Position numbers and translations under genes: made by a program. The notes beneath the pieces are model-generated. The model searched no databases and had not been told where the DNA came from. It saw only the letters and a list, made by a program, of their open reading frames with translations. Shown in pieces: positions 8,131 to 16,067 of a stretch of 64,000 nucleotides of DNA; positions within the stretch are counted from its first letter, which is position 1; each line of letters starts with the position of its first letter. Source of the stretch: Mycolicibacterium sp. S2-37 (GTDB taxonomy: Bacteria; Actinomycetota; Actinomycetes; Mycobacteriales; Mycobacteriaceae); assembly GCF_017352375.1 (NCBI RefSeq), contig NZ_JAFEVR010000008.1, positions 372,001-436,000 on the forward strand, given 5' to 3'.

Positions 8131-9399
8131 GTGGCAACCGTGTCCGATGCCGACCTGCGCGAGACCGTGGATGCGGTGTGGCGGATGGAGGCCGCCAAGA
8201 TCGTCGCGACGCTCACCCGCGCCGTCGGCGATATCGGCCTGGCCGAGGACCTGGCGCAGGAGGCGGTCGTCGACGCGCTCACGCAGTGGCCGTCGACCGG
8301 TGTGCCCCGCAACCCCGGCGCCTGGCTGACCACCGTCGCCAAGCGCAAGGCGATTGACAACTGGCGGCGGCAGGACAACCTCGACGCCCGCTATGCGCAG
8401 CTCGCGCGCAGTCTCGAGAACCACCTCGACGAACCGGCGTGGGATCCCGACCACATCGACGACGACGTGCTGCGGCTGATCTTCATCTCCACCCACCCGG
8501 TGCTGTCGCGGGAGAACCGGATCGCGCTCACCCTGCGGGTGGTCGGCGGCCTGACCACCGAGGAGATCGCCCGGGCGTTCCTGACGTCGAAAGCCACTGT
8601 CGCGCAGCGTATCGTGCGGGCGAAGAAGACGCTGGCCGCCGCCGACGTCCCCTTCGAAGTACCGCCGCGCGACGAATACCCGAAGCGGCTCTCGGCCGTG
8701 CTCGGCGTGATCTACCTGATCTACAACGAGGGCTACGCAGCGTCGTTCGGGCAGCGCTGGATACGAGACGAGTTGTGCAGCGAGGCATTGCGACTGGGCC
8801 GCATCCTGGCCGCGCTCGTGCCCGACGAGCCGGAGGTCCACGGTCTGGTCGCGCTGATGGAGTTCCAGTCGTCGCGATTCGCCGCGCGCACCGACGCCGA
8901 CGGCCGGCCGATCCCGCTGGAGAACCAGAACCGCGCCAACTGGGACCGTGCGCAGATCGGCCGCGGGGTGGCGGCGCTGCGGCGGACGGCCGAGGCCATC
9001 GAGCGGCGCGGCAGCGGGTGGGGCACCTATGCGCTGCAGGCCGCGCTGGCCGAATGTCACGCCACCGCAGCCTCGACGGCTGACACCGACTGGAACCGCA
9101 TCGTCACCGTCTACGACGCGCTGCTGCAGCTGTCGCGGTCCCCCGTCATCGAACTCAACCGGGCGGTGGCCGTCGCGATGGCCGATCCGGTGGCCGGACC
9201 CCCCGCGGCGCTGGCGATCGTCGACGGGCTGACCGGCCTCAACGATTCCCATCTGCTGCCCAGCGTGCGCGCCGAACTGCTGGCCCGGATGGGCCGCAAC
9301 GCCGAGGCCGCCGTCGAGTTCGAGCGCGCAGCCGCGCTGACCGACAACGAGCGGGAGCGAGAGGTGCTGTGGGACAAGGCTGCCCGGGCCCGCGGTTAG
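8131..9399 (+). CDS. ECF42-type RNA polymerase sigma factor with long C-terminal extension
   Basis: A 422-residue sigma factor with region 2 (GLAEDLAQEAVVDALTQW, NPGAWLTTVAKRKAIDNWRR), region 4 (TTEEIARAFLTSKATVAQRI), and an extension of over 200 residues instead of a partner anti-sigma factor. The extension carries YLIYNEGYAA and a TPR-like tail (SPVIELNRAVAVAMADPVAGP, RAELLARMGRNAEAAVEFERA), typical of ECF42. I chose the GTG at 8131 because GGAG lies 8 bases upstream; GTG at 8122 or 8140 are alternatives. ECF42 factors transcribe DGPF genes; the likely target is the gene at 5571, though fadD8, a DUF3253 gene and an inverted repeat lie between. Confidence 0.88.
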   Translation: MATVSDADLRETVDAVWRMEAAKIVATLTRAVGDIGLAEDLAQEAVVDALTQWPSTGVPRNPGAWLTTVAKRKAIDNWRRQDNLDARYAQLARSLENHLDEPAWDPDHIDDDVLRLIFISTHPVLSRENRIALTLRVVGGLTTEEIARAFLTSKATVAQRIVRAKKTLAAADVPFEVPPRDEYPKRLSAVLGVIYLIYNEGYAASFGQRWIRDELCSEALRLGRILAALVPDEPEVHGLVALMEFQSSRFAARTDADGRPIPLENQNRANWDRAQIGRGVAALRRTAEAIERRGSGWGTYALQAALAECHATAASTADTDWNRIVTVYDALLQLSRSPVIELNRAVAVAMADPVAGPPAALAIVDGLTGLNDSHLLPSVRAELLARMGRNAEAAVEFERAAALTDNEREREVLWDKAARARG

Positions 9400-9439
9400 G
9401 AGCCCGGTAGCACCGTGCGGACCCGGACGAGATCGGCGC

Positions 9440-10165
9440 TCACGCTGCGTCGCCGTTGGAGCGACGCCGCCGGCCCGATTCGGACAGTCTGCGCAGATGC
9501 GCCCCGAAGCCACCCGGTGCGCGCGCGTCCCGGCGGGCCGACGTGGCGACCGACAGCTCGGGATCGCGCCGGATGCGCATCCCCGCCGCCTCGAACCGTT
9601 CGACCAGTTCGACGTCCTCCCCCGTCGCCAGCGCGCGGAATCCGCCGAGGCGCCAGTAGACGTCAGCGCGGAACCCCATGTTGGCGCCGTGGACGTGATC
9701 GTGTCCCGACCGCGTGAATCGGGAGTAGTACGCGCGCACATACCGCCGGACGACGTCCGCCGGAACGTGTTTCCAGTCGGCGACGCGCACGGTTCCGAGC
9801 ACCATGTCGGCGTTCCATTCGATCATGCGCAACAGCCAGTTCGGGCTCACCGTGGTGTCGGCGTCGGTGGTCGCGTACCAGGTGCGCTCAGGGGCCACGT
9901 CGGTGTACACCGCACGGGCGTGGTCGAAGCCCGCCGCCCTGGCCGCCCCGACGTTGCCGGCTTCGACGGACACGAAATGCACGTCGGGCCCGAACCGTCC
10001 GACCAGCCGCTCGCTGCCGTCGGTACAGGAATCGAGGACCACGACGACCAGCGTGGGTGCCGGCAGGCACAGGGCCGCCGTGGCCAGGGCACGCAGCGTG
10101 CGCGGGAGCGCTCCGACCTCGTTGTGGGCGGGCACCACGACCGCGGCCTGGGCCACCTGGGACAT
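9440..10165 (-). CDS. Family 2 glycosyltransferase
   Basis: A 241-residue GT-A fold glycosyltransferase. The N-terminus AAVVVPAHNEVGALPRTLRAL is the GT2 nucleotide-binding start, VVVLDSCTDGSE follows, and YATTDADTTVSPNWL (about residues 97-111) holds the DxD metal site. The acceptor region has GANMGFRADVYWRLGGF and GEDVELVERFEAAG. No membrane segment is evident. It runs convergent with the sigma factor gene. Donor and acceptor are unknown. Confidence 0.85.
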   Translation of the reverse strand: MSQVAQAAVVVPAHNEVGALPRTLRALATAALCLPAPTLVVVVLDSCTDGSERLVGRFGPDVHFVSVEAGNVGAARAAGFDHARAVYTDVAPERTWYATTDADTTVSPNWLLRMIEWNADMVLGTVRVADWKHVPADVVRRYVRAYYSRFTRSGHDHVHGANMGFRADVYWRLGGFRALATGEDVELVERFEAAGMRIRRDPELSVATSARRDARAPGGFGAHLRRLSESGRRRRSNGDAA

Positions 10166-10238
10166 GGTGAACGGGTTATCCCATCGGCGGACGATTCACA
10201 CTTCGCGACGGGAGCGCGACAGGTGGCACCATGGCGGG

Positions 10239-10922
10239 GTGGCAGTGCGTGCGGTGCTCTTCGACTTCTCCGGAACCCTCTTCCGCCTCGAGGAGGATGA
10301 GAGCTGGTTCGACGGGATGGTCGTCGATGACCGCGAGGTCGACGGGCACGTCCAGACGGAGCTGCTGCGCCGGCTGACCGCGCCCACCGGGCGGTCCGTC
10401 GACATGACCGAAGAAGCCGCGCATGCGTGGGAGAACCGCGACCTGGCGCCGTATCTGCATCGCGAGGCCTATCTGCACGTGCTGCGCGAGTCAGGGCTCA
10501 CCGACGAGCACGCCGAATCGCTCTATGGACGGGTCGTCGATCCCGATTCGTGGACGCCGTATCCCGACACCGCCGATGTGCTGGCCGGCCTGCGCCGGCG
10601 CGGACTGAGGACCGCGGTGGTGTCGAACATCGCGTTCGACGTCCGGCCCGCTTTCGCGCGGATCGGCGCGGACCGCGACGTCGACGAGTTCGTGCTGTCG
10701 TTCGAAGTCGGTGCCACCAAACCCGACCCGCGGATCTTCCGGACAGCGCTGCAGCGGCTCGACGTGACGGCCGAGGACGCGGTGATGGTGGGTGACAGCG
10801 ACGAAGCCGACGGCGGAGCGCGTGCGGTGGGCTGCCGGTTCGTCCTGGTCGACCCGCTGCCCACCGCCGAGCGGCCTACCGGTCTGCGCGACGCGCTGGC
10901 CGGCATCGGAATCGAGAGCTGA
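10239..10922 (+). CDS. HAD-superfamily hydrolase
   Basis: A 227-residue HAD hydrolase. Motif I reads FDFSGTLF: the nucleophile Asp is present, but the usual second Asp two positions later is Ser, so an ordinary phosphatase mechanism is uncertain. Motif II is VVSN, motif III is the Lys in ATKPDPRIF, and motif IV is MVGDSDEADGGAR. A helical cap domain lies between. GTG at 10239 is chosen (GTG at 10245 is possible). Its stop overlaps the ribosome site of the next gene. Confidence 0.82.
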   Translation: MAVRAVLFDFSGTLFRLEEDESWFDGMVVDDREVDGHVQTELLRRLTAPTGRSVDMTEEAAHAWENRDLAPYLHREAYLHVLRESGLTDEHAESLYGRVVDPDSWTPYPDTADVLAGLRRRGLRTAVVSNIAFDVRPAFARIGADRDVDEFVLSFEVGATKPDPRIFRTALQRLDVTAEDAVMVGDSDEADGGARAVGCRFVLVDPLPTAERPTGLRDALAGIGIES

Positions 10923-10934
10923 GGAGGATCACCC

Positions 10935-11393
10935 GTGCCCACCGAACGCGTGCGGCCGCCGTGGTGGCTGAAGTACGTCAACAAGGTCATGATCGGGATC
11001 AACCGGCTGGGCTTCGACTTCGGCGGTAACGGGCCGATGGTGCTCACCGTCGCAGGCCGCAAGACCGGGAAGCCCCGGTCGACCCCGATCACTCCGATGA
11101 CCGTCGACGGCAGGCGGTACGTGGTGGCCGGCCTGCCCGGGTCGGATTGGCCGGCCAACGCCCGAGCGGCCGGCATCGCGGAGCTGCGCACCGGCCGGCG
11201 CACCGAGCGGGTGCGGATGGTGGAGATGTCCCCCGAGGAGGCGCGGCCGCTGCTGCGGCAGTTCCCGACGCTCGTCCCCACCGGGGTGAGCTTCGTCAAG
11301 AACGCGGGCCTGGTGACCGGCCCCGACCCCGACGAGTTCGAGGCGCTGGCCGGGCGACTCGCGGTGTTCCGGTTCGATCCCGTTACCGTGTGA
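10935..11393 (+). CDS. Nitroreductase-family deazaflavin (F420)-dependent oxidoreductase, Ddn-like
   Basis: A 152-residue protein of the Ddn/FDOR-B group, split beta-barrel enzymes that use reduced F420. The key segment GPMVLTVAGRKTGKPRSTPITPM (about residues 34-56) and YVVAGLPGSDWPANARAA (about 64-81) form the F420 site in this family. The GTG start at 10935 follows GAGGAGGA that overlaps the end of the HAD gene. MenB follows 4 bases downstream; members of this family can reduce menaquinone, which fits the setting but is not shown. Confidence 0.85.
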   Translation: MPTERVRPPWWLKYVNKVMIGINRLGFDFGGNGPMVLTVAGRKTGKPRSTPITPMTVDGRRYVVAGLPGSDWPANARAAGIAELRTGRRTERVRMVEMSPEEARPLLRQFPTLVPTGVSFVKNAGLVTGPDPDEFEALAGRLAVFRFDPVTV

Positions 11394-11397
11394 GCCC

Positions 11398-12309
11398 ATG
11401 AGCGACAGCCCGTTCGACCCGTCGGTCTGGCAGCCGGTCCCCGGGTTCGACCTGACCGACATCACCTACCACCGGCATGTGGTCGACGGCACGCCACAGC
11501 CGACCGTGCGGGTGGCGTTCGACCGTCCGGAGGTGCGGAACGCCTTCCGCCCGCACACCGTCGACGAGCTCTACCGCGTCCTCGACCACGCACGCATGTC
11601 CTCCGACGTCGGTGTCGTGCTGCTGACCGGCAACGGACCCAGCCCGAAGGACGGCGGATGGGCGTTCTGCTCGGGCGGAGATCAGCGCATCCGCGGTCGC
11701 ACCGGCTATCAGTACGCCTCCGGGGAGACGGCCGAGACGGTCGACGCCGCCCGCGCCGGCCGGCTGCACATCCTCGAGGTGCAGCGGTTGATCCGGTTCA
11801 TGCCCAAGGTGGTGATCTGCCTGGTCAACGGCTGGGCCGCCGGCGGCGGGCACAGCCTGCACGTGACCTGCGACCTGACGCTGGCCAGCCGCGAGCACGC
11901 CCGCTTCAAGCAGACCGACGCCGACGTCGGAAGCTTCGACGGTGGGTTCGGCAGCGCGTACCTGGCCCGCCAGACCGGTCAGAAGTTCGCCCGGGAGATC
12001 TTCTTCCTCGGCCGCGCCTACGACGCCGAGCAGATGCACGCGATGGGCGCGGTGAACGCCGTCGTCGACCACGCCGAGCTGGAATCCGAGGGGCTGCAGT
12101 GGGCCGCGGAGATCAACGGCAAGTCACCGCAGGCGGTGCGCATGCTCAAGTTCTCGTTCAACCTGATCGACGACGGGCTGGTCGGTCAGCAGGTGTTCGC
12201 CGGTGAGGCGACCCGGCTGGCGTACATGACCGACGAGGCGGTCGAAGGCCGTGATGCGTTCCTGGAGAAGCGCGACCCCGACTGGTCGTCGTTCCCGCGC
12301 TACTTCTGA
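11398..12309 (+). CDS. menB: 1,4-dihydroxy-2-naphthoyl-CoA synthase (MenB)
   Basis: A 303-residue crotonase-fold enzyme that closes the naphthoquinone ring in menaquinone synthesis, converting o-succinylbenzoyl-CoA to 1,4-dihydroxy-2-naphthoyl-CoA. MenB hallmarks are the insert GWAFCSGGDQRIRGRTGYQY (about residues 86-105), the oxyanion segment NGWAAGGGHSLHVTCDLTLAS, TDADVGSFDGGFGSAYLAR, and the ending EKRDPDWSSFPRY. M. tuberculosis MenB (Rv0548c) is of similar length. It lies in one block with menE and near menA. Confidence 0.96.
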   Translation: MSDSPFDPSVWQPVPGFDLTDITYHRHVVDGTPQPTVRVAFDRPEVRNAFRPHTVDELYRVLDHARMSSDVGVVLLTGNGPSPKDGGWAFCSGGDQRIRGRTGYQYASGETAETVDAARAGRLHILEVQRLIRFMPKVVICLVNGWAAGGGHSLHVTCDLTLASREHARFKQTDADVGSFDGGFGSAYLARQTGQKFAREIFFLGRAYDAEQMHAMGAVNAVVDHAELESEGLQWAAEINGKSPQAVRMLKFSFNLIDDGLVGQQVFAGEATRLAYMTDEAVEGRDAFLEKRDPDWSSFPRYF

Positions 12310-12325
12310 GGAGTTTTCGGCCGAT

Positions 12326-12337
12326 TAGACTCCTGCG
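12326..12337 (+). promoter_or_regulatory. Leaderless -10 element for the SDR gene
   Basis: TAGACT (12326-12331) is separated by 6 bases from the GTG at 12338, the spacing at which transcription starts on the start codon. This suggests the SDR gene has its own promoter in addition to read-through from menB. Confidence 0.45.
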
Positions 12338-13216
12338 GTGAGCAAGAACCCGCTACGCCGGCTGTCCGACAGCCTGCTGTTGACCAGCATGCGTCCGCCC
12401 CTGACCGAACACCTCCTGCAGCAGCGGTCGGCAATCGACCTCGCGGACAAGCGCATCCTGCTCACCGGTGCGTCGTCGGGTATCGGTGAGGCCGCCGCCG
12501 GGAAGTTCGCCCGCCGCGGAGCCACCGTCATCGCCGTCGCCCGGCGCCAGGAGCTGCTCGACGCGCTCGTCGAGCGCATCACCTCCGCCGGCGGCGGCAC
12601 CGCCCGCGCGCGGGCGTGCGACCTGTCGGACCTCGATGCCGTCGACGAGCTGGTCGCCGAGATCGACCGCGAGTACGGCGGCGTCGACATCCTGATCAAC
12701 AACGCGGGCAAGTCGATCCGCCGTCCGCTGGCCGAATCGCTGGACCGCTGGCACGACGTCGAGCGCACGATGACGCTGAACTACATGTCACCGCTGCGGC
12801 TGATCCGCGGCCTGGCACCCGGGATGATGGAGCGCGGCGACGGCCACATCATCAACGTCGCCACGTGGGGCGTCTTCAGCGAGGCCTCGCCGCTGTTCGC
12901 GGTCTACAACGCTTCGAAGGCCGCACTGTCCGCGGTCAGCCGTGTCATCGAGACGGAGTGGGCCGGCCGCGGCGTGCACTCGACGACGCTGTACTACCCG
13001 CTGGTGAAGACGCCGATGATCGCGCCGACGCGGGCGTTCGACGGGCTACCCGGCCTGTCCGCCGACGAGGCCGCCGACTGGATGATCGACGCCGCGCGCA
13101 ATCGCCCGGTGCGCATCGCCCCTCGGATGGCGGTCACCGCGCGGGCCGTCGACTCGCTGGCGCCCACCTGGGTCAACGCGGTGGTGAAGCGGCAGCGGGT
13201 GCAGCCCGGGGCCTGA
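12338..13216 (+). CDS. Short-chain dehydrogenase/reductase (Rv0547c-like)
   Basis: A 292-residue classical SDR. It has an extra N-terminal stretch of about 35 residues, then ILLTGASSGIGEAAAGKF (NAD(P) site, TGxxxGIG), NNAGKS, and YNASKAAL with the catalytic Tyr and Lys. The Ser position lies in INVATWGVFSEAS, which has Thr/Ser nearby but not at the usual place. The C-terminal helix has a basic run. The same gene lies beside menB in M. tuberculosis. Substrate unknown. Confidence 0.87.
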   Translation: MSKNPLRRLSDSLLLTSMRPPLTEHLLQQRSAIDLADKRILLTGASSGIGEAAAGKFARRGATVIAVARRQELLDALVERITSAGGGTARARACDLSDLDAVDELVAEIDREYGGVDILINNAGKSIRRPLAESLDRWHDVERTMTLNYMSPLRLIRGLAPGMMERGDGHIINVATWGVFSEASPLFAVYNASKAALSAVSRVIETEWAGRGVHSTTLYYPLVKTPMIAPTRAFDGLPGLSADEAADWMIDAARNRPVRIAPRMAVTARAVDSLAPTWVNAVVKRQRVQPGA

Positions 13217-13236
13217 CGGCGTGATAGACACAGTCC

Positions 13237-13608
13237 GTGGAGATCCTGTCGAGCCGAATGCTGTTCCGGCCCGCGGATTATCAGCGCTCAGTGCAGTTCT
13301 ACCGGGACGGGATCGGGCTGGCGATCGCCCGCGAGTACGGCGGCGGGACCGTCTTCTACGCCGGCCAGTCCCTGATCGAGCTCGCCGGCCACGGCGAACC
13401 CTCGGCGGGCGGCACGCTCTGGCTGCAGGTCCGCGACGTCGACGCCGCCCAGCAGGAGTTGACCGACCGCGGCGTGCCGATCGCGCGGGAGGCGCGCCGG
13501 GAGCCGTGGGGCCTGCACGAGATGCACGTGACAGACCCCGACGGCGTCACCCTGATCTTCGTGCAGGTGCCCGACGATCACCCGTTGCGCCGCGACACCC
13601 GGCGCTGA
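13237..13608 (+). CDS. VOC-family (glyoxalase/bleomycin-resistance fold) protein
   Basis: A 123-residue vicinal-oxygen-chelate protein (Rv0546c-like). Two beta-alpha-beta-beta-beta modules can be read: the first has RPADYQRSVQFYRDGIGL, the second WLQVRDVDAAQQELTDRGV and GLHEMHVTDPDGVTLIFVQ. The Glu/His metal ligands seen in true glyoxalase I are only partly present. GTG start at 13237. It ends 3 bases before the convergent DUF3349 gene. Confidence 0.82.
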   Translation: MEILSSRMLFRPADYQRSVQFYRDGIGLAIAREYGGGTVFYAGQSLIELAGHGEPSAGGTLWLQVRDVDAAQQELTDRGVPIAREARREPWGLHEMHVTDPDGVTLIFVQVPDDHPLRRDTRR

Positions 13609-13611
13609 GGG

Positions 13612-13914
13612 CTAGCCTGCCGACGCTCCCGCAAGCGGCCAACCGACGGAGGCCAGCCGCGCAGCGACCTGGTGGATCTCCTCGGGGTTGGGTTCCTTCG
13701 CGATGACGTCCTGCACGGCACTGCGGATCTCGTCCTCGGTGACCGTGGTTGATTCTGCGCCCTTGAGCACCGACTTGGCGGCCTGGACGACCTCGTCCTC
13801 GGTGAGCGACCGCTTCAGCAGCGCCAGCAGGGCGAAGTAGTCCGTCGGCGGGACACCCTCGGGGTATCCGTCGTGCAGCCAGCTCAGGACGTTCTCGAAC
13901 GTGTTCTCCGGCAT
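13612..13914 (-). CDS. DUF3349 protein, copy 1
   Basis: A 100-residue DUF3349 protein of unknown function. The signature WLHDGYPEGVPPTDYFALLALLKRSLTEDEV matches the second copy at 15718, and both end in a helix with ARLASVGWPL / ARLAAQGWPL. The fold is small and helical. It lies downstream of pitA and a small membrane gene on the same strand, so it is probably the last gene of a pitA operon. Confidence 0.85.
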   Translation of the reverse strand: MPENTFENVLSWLHDGYPEGVPPTDYFALLALLKRSLTEDEVVQAAKSVLKGAESTTVTEDEIRSAVQDVIAKEPNPEEIHQVAARLASVGWPLAGASAG

Positions 13915-13928
13915 GATCGCAACCTCAC

Positions 13929-14207
13929 TCAGGGGATGAACGGGACGGGGTTGACGCCGAAGTGGTGCTCGATGGTCCCCCGGGTGATGTACAGGATGGC
14001 GATGAAGATGACCGCCCCGACGAAGACGAACAGCGCCAGCCCCAGGAACTTGAGCGCCGGATTCGGCGCATCCACCGTGCCGTCGGCCTCCGCGCCGCCG
14101 GCTCCCCGCGAGAAGGCGACCAGGCCGACTGCAAAGACGGCGGGCAGCCCGGCGCCGAGGATCAGCCCGATCGCCAGCACCTTCAGAATCGATTCCAGAT
14201 AAGTCAT
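13929..14207 (-). CDS. Small two-helix membrane protein (Rv0544c-like)
   Basis: A 92-residue protein with two hydrophobic segments (about residues 8-30 and 53-75) separated by a polar loop, and a short C-terminal tail. It lies 31 bases downstream of pitA on the same strand and 14 bases before the DUF3349 gene, as in M. tuberculosis where Rv0544c neighbours pitA. A role with the phosphate transporter is plausible but unproven. Confidence 0.8.
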   Translation of the reverse strand: MTYLESILKVLAIGLILGAGLPAVFAVGLVAFSRGAGGAEADGTVDAPNPALKFLGLALFVFVGAVIFIAILYITRGTIEHHFGVNPVPFIP

Positions 14208-14238
14208 TCGAGTTCCTCGTTTCCAGAAGGCCGGCGGA

Positions 14239-15477
14239 TCAGACCGAGGCCGTGGGCTTCGCCGCGTCCCGCACCTCTACCGGGACCACCGAGTTGGTCG
14301 ATTCGTCCCATTCGGCGTTGACGTTGTTGTGGTCGACCTTCTGCTGCTGAGCGCGCCAGTACATGTAGCCCGACAGCGCGACGAGGATGACGAAGATCAG
14401 CCCGTCACCGGCCAGCTGGCTGCCGGACAGCTTCTCGACGTGGTGCGACAGCCAGAACGACAGCGCACCGACCAGACCCGCAGCGGGCAGCGTGATCAGC
14501 CATGCCACGGCCATACGGCCGGCGACCGCCCAGCGCACCTGTGCGCCCGGCTTGCCGACACCCGAACCGAGGATCGAGCCGGTGGCGACGTGAGTGGTCG
14601 ACAGCGCCATGCCGGCGGCACTGGAGGACAGGATGATCGCGGCCGACGAGGCTTCTGCTGCCAGACCCTGCGGAGACTCGATCTCGACGAGGCCCTTGCC
14701 CAGCGTGCGGATGACGCGCCAGCCGCCGATGTAGGTGCCCAGGCCGATGGCCAGGGCGCAGGAGGCGATGATCCAGAACGGCAGACCGTCTTCCTTGACG
14801 TCGCCGGTCAGGTGCCCAGTGGTGATGAGCGCCAGGGCGATCACGCCCATGGTCTTCTGCGCGTCGTTGGTGCCGTGCGCCAGGGCGACGAGTGAGGCGG
14901 TGGCGATCTGGCCCCAGCGGAAGCCCTCCTCGCGGCGCTTCTTCAACACCTTGCGGGTGAGGCGGTAGACGATCCACGTGCCGCACGCCGCAACCAGACC
15001 GGCGATGAACGGCGCGGCGAGCGCGGGAATGATGACCTTGCCCAGCACGCCGGACCAGTTCACGCCCGACGTGCCGAGGGCGGCGAGACCGGCACCGATG
15101 AGACCGCCGAACAGGGCGTGCGACGAGCTGGACGGGATGCCGAACAGCCAGGTCAGCAGATTCCAGAGGATGCCGCCGATGAGACCGGCGAAGATGATGG
15201 TCAGACCGGTCGAGGCGGTGATGCCCTCGACCAGCGACCCGGTGCTGCTGTTCTGGATCTTCAGCACCGAGGTGGTGACCGTGATGGCCACCTCCACGGA
15301 CAGGAAGGCACCGACGAGGTTCAGGATGCCGGCCAGGATGACGGCCGTCTTGGGCTTCAGGGCGCCGGTGGCGATCGACGTCGCCATCGCATTTCCCGTG
15401 TCGTGGAAGCCGTTGGTGAAATCGAATGCCAGTGCTGTTGCTATCAGCAGCACGAGGATGATCAGCTCTGCGCTCAC
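14239..15477 (-). CDS. pitA: Low-affinity inorganic phosphate transporter PitA
   Basis: A 412-residue PHO4/Pit-family transporter that moves metal-phosphate with protons across the inner membrane. The two family signatures are FTNGFHDTGNAMATSI (about residues 20-35) and ALAHGTNDAQKTMGVIAL (about 199-216), one in each half of an inverted repeat. About ten membrane helices are visible, with a charged central loop. GTG start at 15477. A PHO-box-like direct repeat is about 100 bases upstream. Confidence 0.95.
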   Translation of the reverse strand: MSAELIILVLLIATALAFDFTNGFHDTGNAMATSIATGALKPKTAVILAGILNLVGAFLSVEVAITVTTSVLKIQNSSTGSLVEGITASTGLTIIFAGLIGGILWNLLTWLFGIPSSSSHALFGGLIGAGLAALGTSGVNWSGVLGKVIIPALAAPFIAGLVAACGTWIVYRLTRKVLKKRREEGFRWGQIATASLVALAHGTNDAQKTMGVIALALITTGHLTGDVKEDGLPFWIIASCALAIGLGTYIGGWRVIRTLGKGLVEIESPQGLAAEASSAAIILSSSAAGMALSTTHVATGSILGSGVGKPGAQVRWAVAGRMAVAWLITLPAAGLVGALSFWLSHHVEKLSGSQLAGDGLIFVILVALSGYMYWRAQQQKVDHNNVNAEWDESTNSVVPVEVRDAAKPTASV

Positions 15478-15573
15478 GAGTGTCCATTCTCAGGGTCCAG
15501 GAACGATTTCGACGAACCGGCAGTTCCCGCATTCGAGGTCTCTACCTGCACTTATCGCCATTCCCGAGAGGTA

Positions 15574-15591
15574 TTCATCCAGTGTTCACCC
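15574..15591 (+). promoter_or_regulatory. PHO-box-like direct repeat in the pitA/DUF3349 divergent region
   Basis: TTCATCC (15574-15580) and TTCACCC (15585-15591) are spaced 11 bases start to start, the geometry of the actinobacterial phosphate-regulator direct repeat (GTTCACC units). It lies about 100 bases upstream of pitA and 130 upstream of the second DUF3349 gene. Only two units are seen and the first is imperfect. Confidence 0.4.
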
Positions 15592-15717
15592 CCCGTGCCC
15601 GGCGCGTTCCCCGTCCGCCGCGGCCCACGACGGTCACGTTGCCGATCCGGCGTCGTTAGAGTCGGGTGTTCCTGGCTATACCGGTCGCCGAAGCCACCTC
15701 GACAAGGAAGCCCCACA

Positions 15718-16020
15718 GTGACCAAGTTCCTGGCCCGAATCGTCGCCTGGATCACCACCGGCTATCCCGATGGTGTTCCCGGCCCCGACCGCGTGCCGCT
15801 GCTGGCGCTGCTCAGCCGCCGACTCAGCGATGACGAGGTCCGCACCGTGGCGCAGAGTCTCATCGACCACGGCGAGTTCGACCACGTCGACATCGGGGTG
15901 CTGATCACCCAGTTCACCGATGGGCTGCCCACACCCGACGACATCGAACGGGTCCGGGCGCGGCTGGCGGCTCAGGGCTGGCCGCTGGACGATCCGCGCG
16001 ATCCCGAGGGGGACGCATAG
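15718..16020 (+). CDS. DUF3349 protein, copy 2 (Rv0543c-like)
   Basis: A 100-residue DUF3349 protein, paralogous to the gene at 13612 (WITTGYPDGVPGPDRVPLLALLSRRLSDDEV against WLHDGYPEGVPPTDYFALLALLKRSLTEDEV). GTG start at 15718. It precedes menE directly, as Rv0543c does in M. tuberculosis. The two copies flank pitA, one on each strand. Function unknown. Confidence 0.87.
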   Translation: MTKFLARIVAWITTGYPDGVPGPDRVPLLALLSRRLSDDEVRTVAQSLIDHGEFDHVDIGVLITQFTDGLPTPDDIERVRARLAAQGWPLDDPRDPEGDA

Positions 16021-16067
16021 CCGTCCTGCGCGCCGTCCCCGTCCCGACCGGCGCCGGGGCCCTGTCG

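Noticed and set aside
9400..9439. Possible terminator between the sigma factor and GT2 genes
   Set aside because: No stem of useful length in the 40-base convergent gap.
8044..9741. A long minus-strand frame opposite the sigma factor gene
   Set aside because: Low-complexity shadow sequence; the plus-strand sigma factor has clear motifs.
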